Shown piece by piece: positions 1 through 9,017 of a stretch of DNA of 64,000 nucleotides. Each line of letters begins with the position of its first letter. Positions within the stretch are counted from its first letter, which is position 1. Location of the stretch: contig NVXV01000005.1 in assembly GCA_002734085.1 (NCBI GenBank), forward strand, positions 152,655-216,654, given 5' to 3'. Source of the DNA: Fluviicola sp. (GTDB taxonomy: Bacteria > Bacteroidota > Bacteroidia > Flavobacteriales_D > Crocinitomicaceae). The notes beneath the pieces were generated by a model, which did no database searches, was not told the DNA's origin, and saw nothing but the letters and a program-made list of their open reading frames with translations. A program made the translations under genes and the position numbers.

Positions 1-1
1 T

Positions 2-1513
2 CTTAATGATCGGATGAAATTAGCCCAAGATAAAATTGATGCCATTAAAAAACTATACTTTTTAAACAAGGTAGACGAATCTGAATTATTAAAACACTTA
101 GAGAGTATTGCCGAGATCCGGAGTATGTTCAATATATATAAAGAATTTAATGAGCAGCTAAAAATAGAGTATCAGTTTAATGCTAACGACACTCTTGACC
201 TTCCTTTAATTGATATTAAGTATAATAAAATTAAAGAACGATTAGACGGTCAACAACAAGATAGTATAGCTTATTTGATGCAAGAGAATATCGATCTAAA
301 AAATAAATTCATAAAGGATATTTCGCTTCGAACATCAGTGCGGTACAGTTACTATGACCTTGTCACAGATAATCCAGCCAGTAGAGATTTTTTCTCGTTA
401 GGCATATCTTTAGGAATTCCGATTAATTTCAATCGCAAGACGAAGGCAGAATGGATAAACCTGCAAAAGGAAAGTGTAGAATATATTCCTGAAAATGATC
501 GTATAACAATTCAGAAGTCAATTTTAAATAACTATTATGAGTTTCGATATAAATTAAAGCAATATACTTCAATGCATTATAAAAGATTGTTGTATCAAGA
601 GCTTCTTCGGAAAGAAAATGCCAGATATTCAATAGACTACCTCTCGTTCAACCCTGTTTCATCGCTTCGCATTCTCGATGATCTCATGAAAATTGATATT
701 GAAATGCTTGATTTAAAACAACAGATGTACTTAAAACTAATTTCGATTCATACTGAAATTCCTTACAACGAAATAAATGAGCTATACTCCATCCATACGT
801 TAGATGATGAATTTGAAAATGTTTATTCATCAAAGCGCTCCATTTATATTTGGGATAACCTATTTGATAATTACGATCTTCCGTTTTTACTGAGCTATAT
901 GGAAAAGGAAGACTTTGTTGGTGCTATTGTAAGTTACAATCTCAAACAGAATAATACAAAAATTAAAAACAACTTTATTGATACCCTTTCAAGTAAAGGA
1001 GTAAAAATAGAAATCATGACTGGTAAAAACGCTTTACTTGGATCGAATCCTATTCCTTATTATGACTCAATCACACAAGCTATCGATTTCGATAAAATAA
1101 GTGCTCTTCATTTAGATGTTGAACCTCATACGTTTGACGATTGGAGCGAAAATAAATCAATGTATTTAGATCAGTATGTGGAATTATTAGATAGCACATT
1201 AATATTCTGTGAAAATAAAAATATAAACCTATCAGTTTCAATACCTTTGCATTTCCCAAAGGAGTATATCGAGAAAATATATCAAAGGTGTAACTTAGTT
1301 TATTTTATGGCTTATGAAAATATCAAAACAGATTACATTGTTAGAAAAGTCAAAGATTACGACCCTTCTAAAACAGCTATTGCATTGAGAACTGAGGATT
1401 TTAAAAACTTATTAGAGATAGAAAATAAAATTATTGATATACAAACACAATATACTCCGAGTCAATTTATAATACATGATTTAAGAAGAGTCATAGAATT
1501 CGAAAAGCAATAG
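2..1513 (+). CDS. TolC-like outer-membrane protein fused to a hydrolase-like barrel domain (5' truncated)
   Basis: The reading frame is open to the window edge, so the true start lies upstream and the N-terminus is missing. The visible first half is helical and charged, with a segment near residues 128-140 (SLGISLGIPINFNRK) that looks like the strand-turn of TolC-family outer-membrane efflux proteins. The second half, from about residue 275, resembles a TIM-barrel glycosidase or GH18-like fold. It has the acidic motif HLDVEP and later LVYFMAYENI, which resembles the end of a barrel strand. The family assignment is by eye. The stop is followed after one base by the HlyD-type gene, so the pair is probably translationally coupled. 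I infer an outer-membrane export channel carrying a polysaccharide-trimming domain. A pure efflux protein with an unrelated C-terminus is the main alternative. Confidence 0.5.
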   Translation, partial: LNDRMKLAQDKIDAIKKLYFLNKVDESELLKHLESIAEIRSMFNIYKEFNEQLKIEYQFNANDTLDLPLIDIKYNKIKERLDGQQQDSIAYLMQENIDLKNKFIKDISLRTSVRYSYYDLVTDNPASRDFFSLGISLGIPINFNRKTKAEWINLQKESVEYIPENDRITIQKSILNNYYEFRYKLKQYTSMHYKRLLYQELLRKENARYSIDYLSFNPVSSLRILDDLMKIDIEMLDLKQQMYLKLISIHTEIPYNEINELYSIHTLDDEFENVYSSKRSIYIWDNLFDNYDLPFLLSYMEKEDFVGAIVSYNLKQNNTKIKNNFIDTLSSKGVKIEIMTGKNALLGSNPIPYYDSITQAIDFDKISALHLDVEPHTFDDWSENKSMYLDQYVELLDSTLIFCENKNINLSVSIPLHFPKEYIEKIYQRCNLVYFMAYENIKTDYIVRKVKDYDPSKTAIALRTEDFKNLLEIENKIIDIQTQYTPSQFIIHDLRRVIEFEKQ

Positions 1514-1514
1514 A

Positions 1515-2573
1515 TTGAAGAACTTATACTTTAATAGAAAAACATCGGTCCTCAGAAACAAGGATGAAAAGCCACGAAAGAAGCGCAACACGAATTGGGA
1601 TAAGATTATCTATTTCGCTGTATTGTTAACGATTGTATATTTCGTTTTCAGTTTTTTCTTTGTTCGTCTAGTATATGTAGATGCGCCAGGACATGTTTTA
1701 TTTAAGAGTCTATCTATAAGAGTACCTGAAGACATAACAATTCACAATATTTACAAAGAGGAAGGAGAACTTATCTGCGAAGGAGACACGCTTTTTTCTT
1801 ATATATCGACAAAAGACGAATTAATGGCAATGTCTAGTATAAATGCTGATATTGCCAATAAAGGTAATCAATGGATGGAGCGAGAAATTTATTCATTGAA
1901 AAAAGATATTGGCCTAAACAATATTGATGTTTTTGAAAAGCAACAATTAATTGAATGGAACGAAGCAAGAATAAAAGAAATTGAAGATGAAGTTGTTTTA
2001 GGTATTACTCCTAAGTACAAACTTGAGAATTATCAAAAGGACATTGAAAAGTTGACTTTAGAGATTGAAAACATTGAGGCTGCAAATGCAACCTATCGAA
2101 ACTTAATCACGACGTTGCAACAAGCTAATAATACAAATCCTAGTTCCATTGATATGTCTCAAAATGGATTTGGTGGATTAAGTTATCTTCAGAAATATTA
2201 CATCGCACCCATCGAAGGAACAGCTACAAGAATATATAAGAACAACTTTGAAGTTGCGCTAAAATCAGAAAACATATTGAATATCCACAAACGCGAGGAC
2301 ATTTATATCAAAGCATTTTTTGATCAAGAGGATTTTCATCATGTGAATGAAGGTGATCAGGTTAGGGTTATTTTTCCAGATGGTGAAGAAAGTATAGGTC
2401 ATATCAAAAGGTTCTATTTCGCTTCTTATCGACTACCAGAAGAGTTTCAAAAGAAATATGAATCTACCACTAGGGCTATAGCTGCAGATATTTTCCCTAT
2501 TGAACGTGAGGATCAAATTAAATGGAAAGCTTTTTATAAAATGAAAGTGAATGTTAGAATTAGTAAGTATTAA
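1515..2573 (+). CDS. HlyD-family membrane-fusion (periplasmic adaptor) protein
   Basis: This 352-residue protein has a basic N-terminus, one membrane segment at about residues 31-53, a lipoyl/barrel-sandwich half-motif around residues 65-95, and a long charged coiled-coil hairpin at about 135-205. The returning lipoyl half (YIAPIEGTATRIYKN) lies near residue 230 and is followed by a beta-barrel region. This is the standard layout of adaptors that connect an inner-membrane transporter or synthase to a TolC channel. The start is a TTG one base after the upstream stop; it is the only start that keeps the N-terminal anchor. No ABC transporter is present in the visible operon. The likely inner-membrane partner is the GT2 synthase encoded two genes downstream. 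Confidence 0.8.
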   Translation: MKNLYFNRKTSVLRNKDEKPRKKRNTNWDKIIYFAVLLTIVYFVFSFFFVRLVYVDAPGHVLFKSLSIRVPEDITIHNIYKEEGELICEGDTLFSYISTKDELMAMSSINADIANKGNQWMEREIYSLKKDIGLNNIDVFEKQQLIEWNEARIKEIEDEVVLGITPKYKLENYQKDIEKLTLEIENIEAANATYRNLITTLQQANNTNPSSIDMSQNGFGGLSYLQKYYIAPIEGTATRIYKNNFEVALKSENILNIHKREDIYIKAFFDQEDFHHVNEGDQVRVIFPDGEESIGHIKRFYFASYRLPEEFQKKYESTTRAIAADIFPIEREDQIKWKAFYKMKVNVRISKY

Positions 2574-2584
2574 ATAGAATTAAC

Positions 2585-4000
2585 ATGGGTGATGTAGTTG
2601 AGTCAGACATATTGAGGCACGGTGCTTTTGAATACATCAGAATTCACGATTATTCAAATTATTCGCTTGAACTATTCATGGCCTATGATTCAGTGGTTAT
2701 TGAAAGCAACAATAGAGATTTTGTCGAGAAATTAGTTCGCTCAATACGCACCCATAACCACACTGATGTGTATTTAAAACCAATTTTTTTATTAAAGTCA
2801 AGTAAAGTTGAGGATCCATTAATTAATAACTTAATCGATGGTGTTATATTTTCAATCGATCAGTTAGAATTAATATCAGATTACGTCAAACAAATATTAC
2901 TCAGGATTAAAGATTTTGTATTCGTAAAATCAATATCTCTTGAAGCAGAAATTATCTCGAGAACAATTAACTTAATGGTTTCTAGAGAGAAGACTGAACT
3001 TTTCGCCTATTTATATTTGAATTCAGGATTGGGATATATTTATCCAGAAGCCTCCATTCAATTTTCACCTAGAGATGAGCACAATCTCCTTTCAATATTA
3101 GATACTGCTGAGCAAGAAGGATTGTTCACTTCAGATTTCAATGATAGAATTTATTTGTGTACGAATTGCGAAACAGGAATACTCAGTTACCGAGAGGTTT
3201 GCCCAAAATGTAATTCAGCAAATTCTAAAGCAGAAGATTTAGTTCATCATTTTTCATGTGCCTATGTGGGTCCAGTTTCCGACTTTAAAAATGCGATAGA
3301 CGATGAGTTAAACTGTCCGAAATGTAATAAATACTTAAATCACATTGGAGTAGATTACGACAAACCTTCGTTACTTCATACATGCAATAAATGTGGTCAT
3401 AAATATCAGGATTATCACGTAAAAGCAAAATGTATCACTTGTCACCACGACAATGATGTAGAAAATTTATTGCCCAGAACCATTAAGAATTTTTATCTCA
3501 CCAAGAAAGGAAGAAACGTTGCTTATCATGGCTTTATAAGCACTTCAAAAGATTTCAATGAAATTCCGGGAACAGTAAGATTCGACGTGTTTAAAACAAT
3601 GTTAGAATATGAGATTGAACGTCTAAAACAAAATGATGCAACTAGTAATATAGCGTATTTAACTATCTCAAATGCTGGAGAACTGTACTCTAGAATTGGA
3701 ATTGAAAGACAGAAAATTTTAATCTCTGAAATGATTAGAATTTTAAGAAAAAACTTGAGATCGTCGGACTTTATAGCTTTCTATAGTGCTTCAACACTTA
3801 TTCTATCGTTAAACGATATACCTACAAAAATCGCAAATAATATATTGAACGATGTTGTGAAAATAACAACCATGTTACTTAAAAAGAATTTCAAAAATGT
3901 TGAGATTCATATTGAAACGTTTGCAACACCACTAAATATAGAATTTTCTCATGAAATACAGTTACAGCAGCTAATAAAACGATTTGAAACGGAAAGTTAG
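2585..4000 (+). CDS. Zinc-ribbon (TackOD1-like) protein with degenerate GGDEF domain
   Basis: This 471-residue cytoplasmic protein has no membrane segment. Residues 192-286 contain five CxxC pairs (C192/195, C206/209, C244/247, C267/270, C283/286) plus C225 in HHFSCAYVGP. That pattern resembles the TackOD1 zinc-binding output domain found next to GGDEF modules. Residues about 335-460 follow the GGDEF fold: a helix, then IAYLTISNAGELYSRIG, then RSSDFIAFYSASTLILSL. The catalytic GGDEF signature is replaced by SASTL at about 401-405, so cyclase activity is not expected. A binding or scaffold role controlling the downstream synthase is inferred by analogy with degenerate GGDEF proteins such as PelD. 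Gaps to its neighbours are 11 and 5 nt, so it belongs to the operon. Confidence 0.65.
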   Translation: MGDVVESDILRHGAFEYIRIHDYSNYSLELFMAYDSVVIESNNRDFVEKLVRSIRTHNHTDVYLKPIFLLKSSKVEDPLINNLIDGVIFSIDQLELISDYVKQILLRIKDFVFVKSISLEAEIISRTINLMVSREKTELFAYLYLNSGLGYIYPEASIQFSPRDEHNLLSILDTAEQEGLFTSDFNDRIYLCTNCETGILSYREVCPKCNSANSKAEDLVHHFSCAYVGPVSDFKNAIDDELNCPKCNKYLNHIGVDYDKPSLLHTCNKCGHKYQDYHVKAKCITCHHDNDVENLLPRTIKNFYLTKKGRNVAYHGFISTSKDFNEIPGTVRFDVFKTMLEYEIERLKQNDATSNIAYLTISNAGELYSRIGIERQKILISEMIRILRKNLRSSDFIAFYSASTLILSLNDIPTKIANNILNDVVKITTMLLKKNFKNVEIHIETFATPLNIEFSHEIQLQQLIKRFETES

Positions 4001-4005
4001 ACCAA

Positions 4006-5325
4006 ATGGACTTTATCGCTCAAGAAGTAGATTATTTTTTTCACTATATAAGTGAAGTTGGAACTAGTAAGTTAGTTCGAATTTTCTGGTTCTTTGTGAT
4101 TTTCGAATTTTCAAGGTTGTTTGTAATTGATTTCTTAGCACTCATCTTTATTTTTATCAAAAGAAAACTTACTAAAAAGAAAAGAAAAGAAGCTCGTAGA
4201 CAATTATTCTTATATAACCCACTGATTTCAATAATCGTTCCTGGAAAAAACGAAGGAAAACACATTTTTAAGTTGGTTTCCTCCTTAAAGGAGCAAACCT
4301 ATAAAAACTACGAATTGATTATTGTTGATGACGGCTCCGATGATGACACCGAACAAATTTGTAAAAGCTTAAAGAAAAACAACCTGATTGATGTATTTAT
4401 AAGAAATGAAGTTCGCGGGGGAAAAGCTTCTGGTGCCAATACAGCATTAAGAGTAGCTAAAGGAGATTTCGTTATCCACTTAGATGCAGACTCCTCTCTT
4501 GATAGAGATGCTATTGAACAAATTATTACTCCTTTTTATGAAAACCCAGACGTTGGAGCCGTTGGAGGGAATGTAATGGTTAGGAACTATAAAGAAACAC
4601 TCGCTACAACACTTCAGTCATATGAATATAATGATGCGATAAGTATAGGTAGAATGGTCGCAAGTTATCTTGGTGTTTATAGAATAATATCTGGGGCTTT
4701 TGGCGCTTTCAGAAGAGATGCCTTAGAGCAAGTTCAAGGGTGGGATATTGGACCAGGGTTAGATGGTGACATAACCGTTAAAATGCGTAAAGTTGGCTAC
4801 AAAGTAGTTTTTGAAGATAGGGCGGTTTGCCAAACAAATGTTCCAAGCTCTTTTAAGAATCTAACTAAGCAACGATTACGTTGGGATAAATCACTTATAA
4901 GATTTAGATTGAGAAAACACAAAGATGTTTTTATCCCAGATGAAAACTTCAGTATTTTAAATTTCTTATCATTTCTTGAGAATATATTCTTTACTATAAT
5001 TCTAAATATTAAATGGTATATCTACATTATTGACGTGGTTATAAATTTCCCTGGAATTTTAGGTATGATCCTAGTAATGAACTTTTTCCTATACTCCTGT
5101 TCTAATGCATTTAAATTACTTTTATTTAATTTCTTTCGTGAGAGAAAGAACAGCCCAATCTATATTTACTTCCCCTTCATTCCATTAATGGTACTATATC
5201 ACGGTTACTATTTACGCATTGTGCGAACAGTAGCATATATTAAAGAACTATTCTTTAAATCAAGTTATAAAGATGAATGGAATCCTGAAAAGACTTCAAT
5301 CAGAGCAAAACAAATTGGAATTTAA
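4006..5325 (+). CDS. Processive family-2 glycosyltransferase (polysaccharide synthase)
   Basis: This 439-residue protein has an N-terminal membrane segment (about 22-48), a cytoplasmic GT2 domain, and two to three C-terminal membrane segments (about 325-400). The catalytic landmarks are visible in order: SIIVPGKNE, VDDGSDD, LDADSS (metal and nucleotide-sugar binding), GLDGDIT at the position of the usual TED motif, and QRLRW, the acceptor/product motif of processive synthases of the PgaC, cellulose synthase and hyaluronan synthase type. It probably polymerises and translocates a glycan across the inner membrane. HlyD and TolC-like genes upstream suggest the export route, and the degenerate GGDEF protein suggests the regulator. 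The sugar cannot be told from sequence alone. Confidence 0.85.
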   Translation: MDFIAQEVDYFFHYISEVGTSKLVRIFWFFVIFEFSRLFVIDFLALIFIFIKRKLTKKKRKEARRQLFLYNPLISIIVPGKNEGKHIFKLVSSLKEQTYKNYELIIVDDGSDDDTEQICKSLKKNNLIDVFIRNEVRGGKASGANTALRVAKGDFVIHLDADSSLDRDAIEQIITPFYENPDVGAVGGNVMVRNYKETLATTLQSYEYNDAISIGRMVASYLGVYRIISGAFGAFRRDALEQVQGWDIGPGLDGDITVKMRKVGYKVVFEDRAVCQTNVPSSFKNLTKQRLRWDKSLIRFRLRKHKDVFIPDENFSILNFLSFLENIFFTIILNIKWYIYIIDVVINFPGILGMILVMNFFLYSCSNAFKLLLFNFFRERKNSPIYIYFPFIPLMVLYHGYYLRIVRTVAYIKELFFKSSYKDEWNPEKTSIRAKQIGI

Positions 5326-5352
5326 AAAAACTGTGTATCTTTCTACTATAAA

Positions 5353-8300
5353 TTGAATCGAATCAACAAACATATTACTCAGGTTTTCGCAATTTTATTT
5401 TGCTTAAACAATGCTACTTTCTCTCAAAACATATTAATAAATGAAGTAGTTTCTAGTAACCTATATTCATATTTTGATCAGTATGGAGATAATAGTGATT
5501 GGATTGAACTATACAATACAACTAACAACTCCGTCTATCTAGGAAATTTCTACCTGTCAGACGACGAGACGAATTATATTAAATGGAGTTTGCCTGACAC
5601 CTATATACCCGCTAATAGCTCTGTTATTCTCTACGCATCGGGGAAAGGAAGTGAATTTGATTCACACCATACAAATTTCAAATTATCTTCAACAGGTGAG
5701 CATTTAATTTTATCCAATCAAAATGGATTACCGATTGACCATATTTTAATTCCAAAATTAAAGACCGATATAAGCTACGGAAGAATCACGGATGGTGCTC
5801 CTGATTGGGGTTATTTTGATGTTTCCACTCCTGGATCAACAAATGGTTCGTCATCTTCCTTTACTTGCTTGTTAGAAATTCCAACTGTTGATAAAAACTC
5901 TGGAAGTTATTCTGGCAGTGTAGATTTATTCGTTTCTCATGCAGATCCAGGTGTTGAAATAAGATACAATCTACGTGGAAATAACCCTACACTTTCTGAT
6001 CCAATACTTCAAAACAGTATCTTATTGCAAAACACTTCAAGTGTCAATAACTATAGTATAATTCCAACAAATCCAGCTTTCAACTATCCGATGGGAGCCT
6101 ACTCTGAAACTCGAGCAAACAACAGGGGCTGGGTACCGCCCTATTCAACTCTAAATACTATAAACGTTATTAATATACAGGCTTTTAAAAATGGTTGTAT
6201 TGCAAGTGAAGTTGTTTCGAGAACCTTTTTGATTGACGAAAATCACGACCTTGATGTTTTATCTATACAAACTGATAGTCTCGGTTTCTTCTCTGATGAA
6301 GAAGGTATTTATGTTTGGGGAAATGATCCTGAAGGGAATTACAACCGAAGAGGAATTCAGAGCGAACGTAAAAGTGCTATAGATTTTTTCAATGAAGAAG
6401 GAGATTTAATTTTTTCTCATAAAGCTGGAATCAGAATTGGCGGTAGCGGTTCAAGACACTCTACTCAAAAAAATATCAATGTATTCTTCAGAGGAACTTA
6501 CGATGATTCATTTCCTGAAGACAGTTTATTTGAAGATAGTGAACTGAATCGCTGGAAAAGACTAACGTTTCGCTCTGGAGGTCACCGCCCCGATTGCCTA
6601 CCAAAAGATGAATTTGCATCTGAATTAGTGAGCAGCTTAGCTGTCGGTCATTCAAAGTACAGATATGCTAGTACCTACCTCAATGGAGAGTACTGGGGAA
6701 TTCATGCAGTAAAGGAGAGGTTAAATAGACATTATTTAGAAGCAAAATACAATTTACCTCGTGACAGTATTGCTTTTTTAGGAAATGAAGGAGATTTATT
6801 GGATGGAACCCCTCAAGATTCTATTGACTACAAAAATTTGGTTGATTTTGCTAAAGCTAATGACTTGAACAATCAAGCCAACTTTGATACTGTAACCAGT
6901 CAAATAGATATTAATAATTTTACAGATTACTTTATTTCTGAAATTTTTCTGGGTAATGCAGACTGGCCAAACAGTAATATTAAGTTTTGGCGCAAAAGAA
7001 CACAATCAACCCCTCACGTAAATGCTGGTCACGATGGGAAATGGAGATGGTTACTGTTTGATTTAGACGGAAGCTTTGGTGGGTCATGCAATGATGTTTA
7101 TGTTACTTTCAATACACTAAACTGGGCGTTAAGAGATGACGCTAGCTTTGAAAAATACACTGCCTTATTCAGAAATTTAATCGATAATGATCATTATAAA
7201 ACTGATTTTATAAATCGTACATGTGATTTAGTTAATTCGAGTTTTAAAGCTTCAGTTACTCGCCCTAAGCTACAAAGTGTAAAAAACAATATTGACCTTG
7301 ATATCAATAATCACATTGACAGGTGGAGATATCCTTCTACATCAAACACGTTAGCTGACAGATATAACGAAACACCGAATACAAACCAATGGGAGTACTT
7401 AACGGCTCAAATGGATACTTTTTTAATAAGGCGTCCACATTATGTTCGCAAACATATGTTTGACGAATGGGGTCTTTCAGATTCTATTCGACTCGAAGTT
7501 GATGTAAACGACCAAAACATGGGAAGCGTTAAAGTAAATACTATCGTCATTAATGAAAATTTAGAGGGCGTTCCTTCCAATACATATCCTTGGACAGGGG
7601 TATATTTTTCAGATTTGGAAATTCCGCTGAAAGCGATTCCCAAAGAAGGTTATAGATTTGTAGAATGGATCGAAACAGGCAATACTGACCAAACAATTTT
7701 TATTACTTTAAACAGTGATAGTTTGTTTACTGCGAGATTTGAAATTGATCCAGACTATGAACCTTTACTTCCGATTGTAATAAATGAGGTTCAATCAAAT
7801 AATGGCGATACTTATCAAGATGAATATCTAGCATTTGATGATTGGGTAGAATTATATAACCCGAATGATACAGCAGTAAACATCAATGGTTACTATTTGA
7901 CAGATGAGGCATCTAAGCCAACAAAATATGCGATTAATAATGACTTGATTATACCTGCTAATGGACATTTAATTATCTGGTGCGATAATGAAAGTGAGCA
8001 GGGTTTAAACCACACCAACTTTGGTTTAAATAAATTTGGAGACTTTATTGGCTTAGTTTCTTCAAGTGAGGACTTTGTAGATAGTTTAAGTTTTGAGGCC
8101 ATTTATAGAGATTATTCGTACGGAAGAAAAAGCGATGGAGACCTGGAATGGACTACTTTTCAAACTCCTACGCCAAACGCCCCTAATGAAATAATTGAAT
8201 CTGAAACTATTCCTACAGAGTTAGTCGTTTACCCGAATCCTAATAAAAAGGGGATCTTATATTTCTCTAAAGAAATTACTGGAGCTTTCTACAATAGTCA

Positions 8301-8421
8301 CGGTGCTATTGTATTACGATTTGAATCTACACAACAAGTTGAAACACTTGGGGTAAGTCAAGGAATTTATTACTTACAAACGAATGAAGGTATTACTCGA
8401 AAAGTTCTACTCATACATTAG
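5353..8421 (+). CDS. T9SS-exported CotH-kinase protein with two lamin-tail domains
   Basis: This 1022-residue protein starts at a TTG that gives a good signal peptide (MNRINKHITQVFAILFCLNN, cleaved near TFSQ). Domains in order are a lamin-tail domain (about 22-165), a chitobiase-C-terminal-like module (about 175-290), a CotH kinase domain (about 300-700, with RIGGSGSRHS, YWGIHAVKERLNRHYLE and LFDLDGSFGGS), and an InlB-like repeat module (about 715-800, GYRFVEWIETG). A second lamin-tail domain (about 805-935) and a T9SS sorting tail (VVYPNPNKKGILYFS) complete it. CotH-family kinases phosphorylate proteins, and in other bacteria they occur near polysaccharide genes. The gene follows the synthase by 27 nt. 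A weak box TATCTTTC (5336-5343) could give it its own promoter. Its stop lies 2 nt from the convergent hisIE stop. Confidence 0.85.
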   Translation: MNRINKHITQVFAILFCLNNATFSQNILINEVVSSNLYSYFDQYGDNSDWIELYNTTNNSVYLGNFYLSDDETNYIKWSLPDTYIPANSSVILYASGKGSEFDSHHTNFKLSSTGEHLILSNQNGLPIDHILIPKLKTDISYGRITDGAPDWGYFDVSTPGSTNGSSSSFTCLLEIPTVDKNSGSYSGSVDLFVSHADPGVEIRYNLRGNNPTLSDPILQNSILLQNTSSVNNYSIIPTNPAFNYPMGAYSETRANNRGWVPPYSTLNTINVINIQAFKNGCIASEVVSRTFLIDENHDLDVLSIQTDSLGFFSDEEGIYVWGNDPEGNYNRRGIQSERKSAIDFFNEEGDLIFSHKAGIRIGGSGSRHSTQKNINVFFRGTYDDSFPEDSLFEDSELNRWKRLTFRSGGHRPDCLPKDEFASELVSSLAVGHSKYRYASTYLNGEYWGIHAVKERLNRHYLEAKYNLPRDSIAFLGNEGDLLDGTPQDSIDYKNLVDFAKANDLNNQANFDTVTSQIDINNFTDYFISEIFLGNADWPNSNIKFWRKRTQSTPHVNAGHDGKWRWLLFDLDGSFGGSCNDVYVTFNTLNWALRDDASFEKYTALFRNLIDNDHYKTDFINRTCDLVNSSFKASVTRPKLQSVKNNIDLDINNHIDRWRYPSTSNTLADRYNETPNTNQWEYLTAQMDTFLIRRPHYVRKHMFDEWGLSDSIRLEVDVNDQNMGSVKVNTIVINENLEGVPSNTYPWTGVYFSDLEIPLKAIPKEGYRFVEWIETGNTDQTIFITLNSDSLFTARFEIDPDYEPLLPIVINEVQSNNGDTYQDEYLAFDDWVELYNPNDTAVNINGYYLTDEASKPTKYAINNDLIIPANGHLIIWCDNESEQGLNHTNFGLNKFGDFIGLVSSSEDFVDSLSFEAIYRDYSYGRKSDGDLEWTTFQTPTPNAPNEIIESETIPTELVVYPNPNKKGILYFSKEITGAFYNSHGAIVLRFESTQQVETLGVSQGIYYLQTNEGITRKVLLIH

Positions 8422-8423
8422 GT

Positions 8424-9017
8424 TTACTTTCTCCTCGATTTTAAAATAGTGAGAACATCATTTATTGAATATCCTTTAGCTTGAAGTAAAATCAAATAAT
8501 GAAATAATAGATCTGCACTTTCATTTAGAAATAATTCTTCATTGTCGTCTTTCGCTTCAATGACAACTTCAACAGCCTCCTCCCCTACTTTTTGGGCTAT
8601 TTTATTTATTCCTTTCTCAAACAAATCAGAAACATATGAGGTATCTTCAGGATTTATTTTTCTATTCGTAATGATTTTTTCTAATTCTTCAATCACTCCA
8701 AATTGATTAGAAGCTGTATCGCCCCAACAAGTTGTTGTTCCCGTATGACAAGTTGGACCTTGTGGAGTCGCTTTTACTAAAAGTGTATCATTATCACAGT
8801 CTACCTCTATACTTTCTAGCGTTAATGTATTTCCACTCTCCTCTCCTTTTGTCCAAAGTCTCTGCTTAGAGCGTGAGTAAAAAGTAACCCGTTTCGTTTC
8901 TAATGTTTTTTCATACGCTTCTTCATTCATATATCCCAACATTAACACATCCATTGTGTCAACATTCTGAATAATTACAGGTACTAATCCATCTCCTTTC
9001 TCAAAATCTATTTTCAT
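8424..9017 (-). CDS. hisIE: HisIE: phosphoribosyl-AMP cyclohydrolase / phosphoribosyl-ATP pyrophosphohydrolase
   Basis: This bifunctional 197-residue enzyme catalyses the second and third steps of histidine synthesis. The N-terminal HisI domain (about 1-105) shows [31 protein letters not shown] and the metal-binding VDCDNDTLL and GPTCHTG segments. The C-terminal HisE domain (about 110-197) shows the helical NTP-pyrophosphatase pattern [17 protein letters not shown] and [13 protein letters not shown]. It is the last gene of the his operon and its start overlaps hisF by 4 nt. No terminator hairpin separates it from the convergent CotH gene. Confidence 0.97.
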   Translation of the reverse strand: MKIDFEKGDGLVPVIIQNVDTMDVLMLGYMNEEAYEKTLETKRVTFYSRSKQRLWTKGEESGNTLTLESIEVDCDNDTLLVKATPQGPTCHTGTTTCWGDTASNQFGVIEELEKIITNRKINPEDTSYVSDLFEKGINKIAQKVGEEAVEVVIEAKDDNEELFLNESADLLFHYLILLQAKGYSINDVLTILKSRRK

